This document shows, in pieces, positions 14,961-20,051 of a DNA stretch of 20,051 nucleotides; position 1 is the stretch's first letter, and every line of letters starts with the position of its first letter. Both the position numbers and the translations under genes were made by a program. Source of the stretch: G963674505 sp964575975 (GTDB lineage Bacteria; Desulfobacterota; Desulfobacteria; Desulfobacterales; SKZT01); the NCBI GenBank assembly GCA_964575975.1, contig CAZNTU010000094.1, positions 1-20,051 of the forward strand, read 5' to 3'. The notes below the pieces were generated by a model, which saw only the letters and a list, made by a program, of their open reading frames with translations, ran no database searches and was not told the origin of the DNA.

Positions 14961-15914
14961 ATGAAAAGCGAGAGCAAAAAAGTGCTGGCGGCCTTGGACG
15001 GTTCGCGGGCCTCTTTGGATGTCGTGTCGTACCTGTCCAACGTGCTTCCGCGCTCGGGAGTGCAGGTGGTGCTGTTTTCAGTCCGCGCGCCGAAGCCGGA
15101 AAGCTTTTGGGATTTCGAGGATGCTCCGGAGAAGGACCCATTGGATATTTGGGCGGCGCGCAGGAAAAAGACTCTATACGAATTCATGGAAAAATCCCGC
15201 GGAATTTTCGTCGAGAGAGGTTTCGACCCGAACGACATTACGATGAAAGTCGCGGACCGCACGGTGGGCATCGCAAGGGACATCATTCTGGAATCGCGAA
15301 GGGGATACGACGCATTGGCTGCGGGAAGAGTCGGGATGAATCCGATTACGCGTGTCGTGATCGGAAGCGTCGCCAACAAACTGGTCGATGGCGCGACCCA
15401 CATCCCGCTGTGGCTCGTAACGCAGGCGATGAAGAACGGCAAGTTCCTGGTGGCTTTGGATTCCTCCAAAGGGGCCATGAAATGCGTGGAGCACGCCGGA
15501 AAGATGCTCGCCGATACCGATGCCGAATTCACCCTTTTCCACGTGCTCAGAGACTACGACTTCAGGCTTTCGGAAAACGAGGACGACCTCGTCACGGACA
15601 TGGAAAAATCCCGATGGTTCAAGATCACCGACGAGGAACTTGGAAAAGCCCGCAAAAAGATGCACGACACGATGCTGGAGGCGAAAGACAGGCTTGTGCA
15701 ACTAGGCGTTTCGGCCGGGCGTATCAACACCAAAGTTCTCTCCGGCATGGCCACGAGGGGAGGTTCGATCGCCGCGCAAGCCCTTTTGGGCGGGTACGGA
15801 ACGATCATGATTGGAAGAAGAGGACTTTCCGAGGTCGGGGAGTTCAACATGGGAAGAGTTTGCCACAAAGTCGTTCAATTGGCCAACGAGACTGCGGTCT
15901 GGGTGGTTTCCTGA
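14961..15914 (+). CDS. Tandem universal stress protein (UspA x2)
   Basis: The 317-residue protein contains two UspA-fold domains, about 1-150 and 160-317. The first begins KKVLAALDGSRASLDVVSYL and has a GRVGMNPITRVVIGSVANKLV segment related to the G-x2-G-x9-G(S/T) ATP-binding motif. The second begins FLVALDSSKGAMKCVEHAGK and ends TIMIGRRGLSEVGEFNMGRVCHKVV, again of that type. It is cytoplasmic, and such proteins help survival under stress, often by an unknown mechanism. AAAGGAGG lies eight bases before the ATG, and a sigma-54-like promoter with upstream palindromes precedes it, so regulated expression by an enhancer-binding protein is likely. Confidence 0.92.
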   Translation: MKSESKKVLAALDGSRASLDVVSYLSNVLPRSGVQVVLFSVRAPKPESFWDFEDAPEKDPLDIWAARRKKTLYEFMEKSRGIFVERGFDPNDITMKVADRTVGIARDIILESRRGYDALAAGRVGMNPITRVVIGSVANKLVDGATHIPLWLVTQAMKNGKFLVALDSSKGAMKCVEHAGKMLADTDAEFTLFHVLRDYDFRLSENEDDLVTDMEKSRWFKITDEELGKARKKMHDTMLEAKDRLVQLGVSAGRINTKVLSGMATRGGSIAAQALLGGYGTIMIGRRGLSEVGEFNMGRVCHKVVQLANETAVWVVS

Positions 15915-15956
15915 AAGACGAACCGACGCAAAACCGAAAAAAACGGGAGAGAGCCC

Positions 15957-16142
15957 ATGTATGTCAAGGTGACAAATACCGATGTCCAATGCGACTTGTG
16001 CGGAAAACATCCGCGCGAGCGGGAGATGTACAAAAGCGACAATTTCCTTTATCTCTGCGCCGATTGTCTTAAAAAGCTCCAGGCAATGCCGGAGGAGATG
16101 AAGGACACTCTCGAGGACTACCTGATGGGTAACGTTATATAA
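15957..16142 (+). CDS. Small zinc-binding protein
   Basis: The 61-residue product has CDLCGK and, 19 residues later, CADC, two CxxC pairs that should hold one zinc ion. The rest is charged and helical (KKLQAMPEEMKDTLEDYL). It starts 43 bases after the UspA gene, with GGGAGAGAG just before the ATG, and could be read from the same promoter. The last eight bases overlap the end of a minus-strand gene. The function is unknown; it resembles zinc-ribbon adaptor proteins only in general form. Confidence 0.8.
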   Translation: MYVKVTNTDVQCDLCGKHPREREMYKSDNFLYLCADCLKKLQAMPEEMKDTLEDYLMGNVI

Positions 16143-16308
16143 ACGTAATTGAAAAGCCGCATTCCCCCGCAGTGCAAGGCTTCATCAAGTGCGCCATTTC
16201 CTCCCGCTTGCCGTCGGCGCGGACAAGTTCCGCGAACATATTGCCCGGCATGGTCGTGCCGTTTGCGTCGGTCGTGAACACTATCCTGGGAATGTCTTTT
16301 CCCGTCAT
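16135..16308 (-). CDS. Small protein of unknown function, coupled to upstream membrane gene
   Basis: The 57-residue protein has a mixed beta-like sequence, RIVFTTDANGTTMPGNMF, and a Cys pair, CTAGEC, near the end. Its ATG overlaps the stop of the preceding minus-strand gene as ATGA, which indicates translational coupling, and its codon use is like that of the other genes. Its last eight bases overlap the end of the forward zinc protein. It is not recognised as a known family. It probably works with the zinc-ribbon membrane protein. Confidence 0.65.
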   Translation of the reverse strand: MTGKDIPRIVFTTDANGTTMPGNMFAELVRADGKREEMAHLMKPCTAGECGFSITFI

Positions 16309-16763
16309 AGCTTTTGTTTCGCCTTTTGCTCGGTCTTTCCGAAAAACGTCTGGCGGATTTTCTTGATTCCCGTTTTTTTTCGGGTCCCCCGCAAAGCGGT
16401 CTTGATCGACATCCAACCGTAGACGAACAACACGGCGCCCGCCAAATAGCCCCACCAGATTTTCTGGTTCAGAATGAAATAGACGGACCCGCTCAAACAA
16501 ACCAAACCCGAGATCCAGGAGAAAAGACCGTTTCCGCCGGAAACCGAAAGCGGCTCCTCGCTGGAAAACGTCAGAAACATGTTGACCTGTATGTCGTACC
16601 GTATTTTTTTCTGGCACTTCGGACAAAGGATTATCAACATGCCGTCAGATGCCTGACCTTGATATCCTCTCTTGCCGTTTTCGTCCCACCCGATAAACTG
16701 TTTTATGGTCCCTTCCAGGCCGCAGTAAGGGCAGTTCTTCTTTATTTCGTCGATTAAAGCCAT
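16305..16763 (-). CDS. Zinc-ribbon membrane protein
   Basis: The 152-residue product starts with a zinc-ribbon-like part: CPYCG near residue 11 and CPKCQKK about 35 residues further. A middle part with two hydrophobic segments follows (about 84-98 and 104-121), then a lysine-rich tail. The ribbon and tail are probably both cytoplasmic. The ATG at 16763 has ACGGGATAC upstream, a weak ribosome-binding site. Its last codons overlap the start of the 57-residue gene. The function is unknown. Confidence 0.72.
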   Translation of the reverse strand: MALIDEIKKNCPYCGLEGTIKQFIGWDENGKRGYQGQASDGMLIILCPKCQKKIRYDIQVNMFLTFSSEEPLSVSGGNGLFSWISGLVCLSGSVYFILNQKIWWGYLAGAVLFVYGWMSIKTALRGTRKKTGIKKIRQTFFGKTEQKAKQKL

Positions 16764-17183
16764 TTTGTATCCCGTCGTCCCGAAGCGTCCTCGGCATCGA
16801 TACCGTCACAACCGACGACCCGTTCGGGACATTTCTGCATTGTTAGGCGACGCGCTTAAGATAACATCCGAAAAACCTTTTTGTAAAACCATATATTCGG
16901 AACCGGGCGCGATTGTTGGAAAAATGTAAGCATACGATAAAAAAAAACTTGAAAATTAAATTGAAACGGTTATTATCGAGCCGGGTGGCAGCGTGTCAGG
17001 AAGAGATAACATGCCCGATCAAACGGCCAAACTGTGGGTAAGGCGGTTTTTTCCGGCCTATCGAATTCCAGGATCGAGATCTTTGCCCCACAGCCGAGAT
17101 CCCTGCCGCCCAACCTTTTCAAAAGCCGCTCGACCCTTTCCGGTTGGTCCTTTGTAAAACCATGGTTTTCAATGGAGTATTCG

Positions 17184-17212
17184 TTGACACTATCGAGCCC
17201 GGATGTTATCAA
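17184..17212 (+). promoter_or_regulatory. Putative sigma-70 promoter of perR
   Basis: TTGACA at 17184-17189 is followed after exactly 17 bases by TATCAA at 17207-17212, a four-of-six -10 box. It lies 41 bases ahead of the perR ATG. Confidence 0.6.
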
Positions 17213-17216
17213 TAAC
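17205..17216. promoter_or_regulatory. Candidate PerR/Fur operator over the perR promoter
   Basis: GTTATCAATAAC is a palindrome with perfect five-base arms that covers the -10 box. CGATTATCG (17217-17225) directly follows it as a second small palindrome. Fur-family boxes are A/T-rich palindromes of this kind, so the gene probably controls itself. A half-site-like GTTATTATC also occurs near 16969. Confidence 0.45.
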
Positions 17217-17252
17217 GATTATCGGCGAATAGGTTTCCGAGCAGTCGGACTC

Positions 17253-17693
17253 ATGGAATTTACAATGGAAAACAAGGCGCGCCTAAAAAAAGCACATCGC
17301 ACGACCCCCCAGAGAAAGGTCGTCCTGGAGGAACTTCTAAAGCTCGATTCGCATCCGAGCGCGGACGAGATATACGAGGCGGTCCGAAAAAGAATCCCCC
17401 GGATCAGTCTCGGAACCGTGTATCGAAACCTGGAAATTCTCACGGAACTGGGCGAAATCCAAAAGCTCGAACTGGCCGGAACGATGAACCGGTTCGACTG
17501 GGACACGAACAAGCACTACCACATTCGCTGCGTCGAGTGCGGAAAGATCGAAAACGCCCCCATAGCCCCCCTGAACCAAATAGAGGACGAACTCTACGGC
17601 TCGACCGTTTTCGACATAATCGGCCACCGACTGGAATTCGTGGGCCTTTGTCCCGCATGTTCGAAAAAGGCCGCGTCGAACGGCAGGCGTTAG
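17253..17693 (+). CDS. perR: PerR-type peroxide-responsive repressor (Fur family)
   Basis: The 146-residue protein has the Fur-family winged helix (TPQRKVVLEELLKLDSHPSADEIYEAV, then ISLGTVYRNLEILTELG) and the C-terminal metal and dimer domain. Structural-zinc pairs are C93/C96 and C133/C136. H34 and D82 (in NRFDWD) correspond to the PerR residues His37 and Asp85 that bind iron or manganese and are oxidised by peroxide; Fur proteins usually have Glu at the second place. It is therefore called PerR-like. The ATG at 17253 matches the family start, and ATG at 17265 is possible. Its targets are not shown, apart from its own promoter. Confidence 0.85.
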   Translation: MEFTMENKARLKKAHRTTPQRKVVLEELLKLDSHPSADEIYEAVRKRIPRISLGTVYRNLEILTELGEIQKLELAGTMNRFDWDTNKHYHIRCVECGKIENAPIAPLNQIEDELYGSTVFDIIGHRLEFVGLCPACSKKAASNGRR

Positions 17694-17699
17694 TTTTTG

Positions 17700-17720
17700 G
17701 GAGTAAGGAGTTAGGAGTTG
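17700..17720 (+). repeat. Three heptamer repeats (GGAGTWR)
   Basis: GGAGTAA, GGAGTTA and GGAGTTG follow one another just after the perR stop. A related seven-base periodicity is seen on the other side of this short gap. Confidence 0.6.
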
Positions 17721-17853
17721 GACGACGGGCTTCAGGCTTTGCAAAGTCAATGATCGATGCGGAAACGGGATTTGGAATCAAACCGGCGCCAAAATTTTAT
17801 CGACCCGAGCGGATGCGGTCCCCAAAAAATCGAAAAGCCAAGGCATTACGGTA

Positions 17854-17875
17854 GCGCCGCCTTCCACGGCGGCGC
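17854..17875. terminator. G/C-rich hairpin between convergent genes
   Basis: GCGCCGCC and GGCGGCGC pair perfectly around TTCCAC in the gap between perR and the convergent hydrolase gene, a natural place for a two-way terminator. It has no T run. Confidence 0.5.
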
Positions 17876-17879
17876 GGCG

Positions 17880-17910
17880 CCTAATATCTAAAACCTAATG
17901 CCTAAAACCT
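17880..17910. repeat. Heptamer repeats at the hydrolase stop
   Basis: CCTAATA, TCTAAAA, CCTAATG, CCTAAAA and CCT run in seven-base steps. On the minus strand these are AGG-N4 units that encode the last residues and the stop of the hydrolase. Confidence 0.6.
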
Positions 17911-18586
17911 CTGGAATCCAATCCCCGCACTTTTCCAAAATCGCATCGTAAATTTTTTCCTGGGGCATTTTCATGCTTTCGGGAACATGGAACGAATGGT
18001 CCCCGCCTTCGATAACCTTCAAATCCCACGAGGTTTCCATCTTTTCCAAAACGCCCCGCAAAAGGGACAGGTCGCACAAGGTGTCCCGCGTTCCCTCGAC
18101 GAAAAGAACGGGGATCCTTATGTCGTAAAGATGGGCGTCGCGAAGGGAATCCTTCTTGCCGTGGGCGTGAAGGGGATATCCCAATAAAACGAGAGCGTCG
18201 GCCTCGATCCTTTTGGCGGAGACCAATTGCGAAACGACTCTCCCGCCCATGGATTTTCCCGCGACCACCACCGCGTCGAACTCGTATTCCAAGGATTTCG
18301 TGAAAAAGTCGAAGACCGCAAGCCAGGTTTCCTCCAGCTTGCTTTGCGAATCGGGGGATTTCTTCCCCTTTTCCCTGTACGAAAAATTGAACCGGAGCGT
18401 CGCCATGTTTTTCCGCGCGAGGCCTTCGCACACTGTCGCGATCATGGGTTCGTTCATGTCGTTTGCCGCGCCATGGGCGACGATCGCGCCGATCGACTTG
18501 CCTTTCGGCTCTCCCTCGGGCGCGCAAACGATCCCGGAAACTTTTTCCTCTCCTCCGATCGGTATTTCCACGTTTTCTGTTTTCAC
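17888..18586 (-). CDS. Alpha/beta hydrolase (KANL3/Tex30-like)
   Basis: The 232-residue protein has the alpha/beta hydrolase plan: a VAHGAANDMN oxyanion turn (about 37-45), the nucleophile elbow GKSMGG with Ser112, Asp168 in FVEGTRDTL, and His197 in GGDHSFH. This agrees with the dienelactone-hydrolase or Tex30-like group. It is cytoplasmic; the substrate is unknown. GTG at 18586 is preferred because GGAGGAG, itself the last codons of the substrate-binding gene, lies eight bases upstream; ATG at 18604 lies inside that gene without such a site. The two genes are therefore coupled. The final residues (LGIRF) come from a heptamer repeat. Confidence 0.82.
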   Translation of the reverse strand: MKTENVEIPIGGEEKVSGIVCAPEGEPKGKSIGAIVAHGAANDMNEPMIATVCEGLARKNMATLRFNFSYREKGKKSPDSQSKLEETWLAVFDFFTKSLEYEFDAVVVAGKSMGGRVVSQLVSAKRIEADALVLLGYPLHAHGKKDSLRDAHLYDIRIPVLFVEGTRDTLCDLSLLRGVLEKMETSWDLKVIEGGDHSFHVPESMKMPQEKIYDAILEKCGDWIPEVLGIRF

Positions 18587-18591
18587 GCTTT

Positions 18592-19611
18592 TTACTCCTC
18601 CCATCGAATCATCAGGCGCGTTTCGATACGCACCGGCTCTGGAATCAGGTTCTGATCCAGCATGATTTTCTCGGTCGCCTTCCACGCGTCCACGTCGATT
18701 CTGCCGAAAAGTTTTCCGCCATTCTCGAAATCTCCGAAGGGGACCGTGAGGCCCCTGGTGATTTCCAGCTGTTTGCGAATGGTATTTTCCGGGGTGTCCT
18801 CGTCGAAGCGATGCACGGTCTCCACGGTTTTTTCAGCGTTGGCCGGGTCCATGGCTTCTCTCCAGCCGGAAAGAAGCGCCTCCCTGAATTGCTTTACAAG
18901 CTCGGGATGTTTCTTCGCGATCGTTTCCGTGGTGACCACCGAATTGGCCACGAACGTGACTCCCGCCTCGTGGGGGTCGAAAAAGGCGACCTGCTCCCCG
19001 GCGCCTCCGAGCTTGTCCCCGATAATCACGGCCTGGGCGTTTCTGTAGATGGGCCACAAGTCAACTTCGCCCTGGTAGAAAGGCGTGTAGTCGTAGCGGA
19101 CGCTGAAAAGCTTCACTTCCCGCTCCTCGATCCCGTATTTGGCGAGAAGCGCTTTCATGATGGTTTCGTCGTTGCCGCCGAAAGTCACTCCCAAAACCTT
19201 TCCCTTCAAATCCAAAGGAGATTCGATTTTCGTCCTGTCGGGCCTGTAGATCCATTGCAGCGGATTGATTTGAAAAAGCTGGGCGACCACCAAGATGGGG
19301 GCTCCCTTGGAAACCGCGCGAAGGACTTGGTCCGCGGACGCCACCCCGAACTGGGCGTGGCCCAACTCCAGTTCCTTGATGGCGTCCCGTTCGGGTCCTC
19401 CCTGCTTCACCTCCACGTTGAGCCCGCGTTCCTTGAAATTCCCGTGGACATCCGCCCAAATGTCCCCCGCCACGCTGACATTGTAAAGCCATTTGAGACG
19501 GTAACCGATTTCTTCGACGGACGTCCCGCTTTTTCCCTTGCACGCGGCTGTTGAAAAAAACAGTGAAAAAAGACAGGCTGTTGCGGATACAAGAGACAAA
19601 AAATTTCTCAT
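18592..19611 (-). CDS. ABC transporter substrate-binding lipoprotein (NMT1/THI5-like)
   Basis: The 339-residue protein has a lipoprotein signal with a hydrophobic core ending STAAC (Cys24). The mature part matches the NMT1/THI5, SsuA and TauA group of periplasmic binding proteins: YRLKWLYNVSVAGDIWADVHGNFKERGL, then the GHAQFGVASADQVLRA and DLKGKVLGVTFGGNDE motifs. This group delivers sulfonates, pyrimidine thiamine precursors or similar small molecules to an ABC transporter; the substrate cannot be told. The ATG at 19611 has GGGAGA nine to ten bases upstream. No permease or ATPase gene follows it, and the end of the window is upstream, so it is an orphan as seen here. Confidence 0.9.
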   Translation of the reverse strand: MRNFLSLVSATACLFSLFFSTAACKGKSGTSVEEIGYRLKWLYNVSVAGDIWADVHGNFKERGLNVEVKQGGPERDAIKELELGHAQFGVASADQVLRAVSKGAPILVVAQLFQINPLQWIYRPDRTKIESPLDLKGKVLGVTFGGNDETIMKALLAKYGIEEREVKLFSVRYDYTPFYQGEVDLWPIYRNAQAVIIGDKLGGAGEQVAFFDPHEAGVTFVANSVVTTETIAKKHPELVKQFREALLSGWREAMDPANAEKTVETVHRFDEDTPENTIRKQLEITRGLTVPFGDFENGGKLFGRIDVDAWKATEKIMLDQNLIPEPVRIETRLMIRWEE

Positions 19612-19722
19612 TGCAAATGTTCTCCCGTTAACTCTCGAATTTCTTTGCACAAGACGGCCAACCCGTTCCGGGAAGGCAAAGTCCAAGATGTTCCACTGCC
19701 GGTCGGAAAGCTCCCCCCTCAT
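19612..19722 (-). pseudogene. Possible IS5-type transposase N-terminal remnant
   Basis: The 37 codons directly ahead of, and in frame with, the binding-protein ATG read MRGELSDRQWNILDFAFPE and then VQRNSRVNGRTFA. This resembles the start of IS5-family transposases (RGDLTDxQWxxLEPLLP, then DNRxVLNGIL). There is no terminal repeat or further transposase. The ribosome-binding site of the binding protein lies inside this fragment. Confidence 0.45.
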
Positions 19723-19814
19723 TTTGGCAAGGATCTTGATTCCAATCGCCGATTGATCCTTCCGTTGATGTTTAATAGGATAGGAAGTCGATTTTGGTCA
19801 ACGAAAATATTCGA
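19723..19814. other. Intergenic stretch upstream of the substrate-binding gene
   Basis: Between the transposase-like remnant and the palindromic repeats lie about 90 bases without a gene or a clear promoter for the minus-strand genes. Confidence 0.35.
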
Positions 19815-20009
19815 GCTGTGCGGTTGGGCGGCGGCGCAATTCCCCCCTTGAGGGGGGTTAGGGGGTGTTCTCCGAGGCGGATCGGCGCGATTCCCCCCTT
19901 GAGGGGGGTTAGGGGGGTGTCGGTGCGGCGTGTTCGATCCCCGGTCCGCCGGAAACACCCCCCTAGCCCCCCTCAAGGGGGGAATTGCGCCGACCTCCAA
20001 CCGCACAGC
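19815..20009. repeat. Cluster of three C/G-rich palindromic repeats
   Basis: Three copies of a unit of about 37 bases, built around CCCCCCTTGAGGGGGG and ending TTAGGGGG(G)TGT, occur at 19832-19868 and 19883-19920 (same direction) and 19955-19992 (reversed). The outer copies extend to a perfect 13-base inverted repeat, GCTGTGCGGTTGG (19815-19827) against 19997-20009. The block can therefore fold into a hairpin with near-identical arms of about 54 bases. Each unit is also a small hairpin. Open frames through it rich in Pro and Gly are not taken as genes. Confidence 0.8.
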
Positions 20010-20051
20010 GACTGTTATGAATGTCAAGAAATTTTCAGGAAATTTTCGGTT
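20010..20051. other. Unassigned right edge of the window
   Basis: The last 42 bases contain ATTTTC repeated at short distance (in AAATTTTCAGGAAATTTTCGG) and no supported gene. Confidence 0.3.

Larger units (their letters stand above)
16764..17252. other. A/T-rich intergenic region with partial repeat blocks
   Basis: Between the membrane gene and perR no convincing gene was found. Bases 16861-16980 are rich in A and T. TTTGTAAAACCAT occurs at 16880-16892 and again at 17151-17163, and TATCGAGCC at 16974-16982 and 17191-17199, in the same order, which suggests an old duplication of a promoter segment. A minus-strand frame at 16973-17212 has acceptable codon use, but it starts with TTG and has no ribosome-binding site. 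Confidence 0.5.

Noticed and set aside
16973..17212. Minus-strand frame of 79 codons between two genes
   Set aside because: Codon use is acceptable, but it begins with TTG, has no ribosome-binding site and overlaps the perR promoter.
17884..17910. Possible CRISPR or tandem-repeat array
   Set aside because: The units are only seven bases long without spacers, so this is a simple degenerate repeat.
19719..20027. Proline- and glycine-rich minus-strand frame
   Set aside because: It is a translation of the C/G-rich palindromic repeats, with no start signal or natural protein composition.

Overview
The window reads as chromosomal DNA of a moderately GC-rich Gram-negative bacterium. The best guess is a deltaproteobacterium (Desulfobacterota). 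This is an inference from the mix of gene types: a cytidylate-kinase-like/BON/receiver fusion, a DUF3795-like protein, a PerR-type repressor, a long AsmA protein, lipoproteins, and a tandem universal stress protein behind a sigma-54-like promoter. No rRNA, tRNA, CRISPR array, prophage or intact insertion sequence was seen.

Layout. Bases 1-2202 hold the end of a forward gene pair, then three minus-strand genes: a small unknown protein, a DUF3795-like protein with a degenerate front end, and a stand-alone PEP-synthase-type ATP-binding protein. The last is divergent from a TetR-family regulator (2331-2936), and a 20-bp palindrome lies between them. Bases 3082-7261 form a forward signalling cluster: a kinase-fold/BON/receiver fusion, a membrane sensor histidine kinase, a histidine-kinase-like protein with no recognisable ATP site, a possible 17-residue peptide and a single-domain response regulator. 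After an 18-bp perfect inverted repeat come an AsmA-family protein and an RlmK-like rRNA methyltransferase (7557-11178). Next are a VWA (YfbK-like) lipoprotein, a rhomboid-family membrane protein, a SlyD-like FKBP isomerase, a tandem UspA protein and a small zinc-binding protein, all forward, to 16142.

The small zinc protein converges with, and overlaps by 8 bp, a coupled minus-strand pair (zinc-ribbon membrane protein plus a 57-residue protein). A PerR-type regulator (17253-17693) follows with its own promoter and operator-like palindrome. It converges on a minus-strand pair of an alpha/beta hydrolase and an NMT1/THI5-like ABC substrate-binding lipoprotein without transporter partners. The window ends in a cluster of C/G-rich palindromic repeats.

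How the genes may work together. The 3.1-7.3 kb cluster looks like a phosphorelay: one membrane sensor, one possible histidine phosphotransfer intermediate and two receivers, neither with a DNA-binding output. The 11-18 kb part is a mix of envelope, chaperone and stress functions. Two short transposase-like remnants, heptamer repeats and the terminal palindromes show that intergenic DNA here has been reshaped by mobile or repetitive elements.
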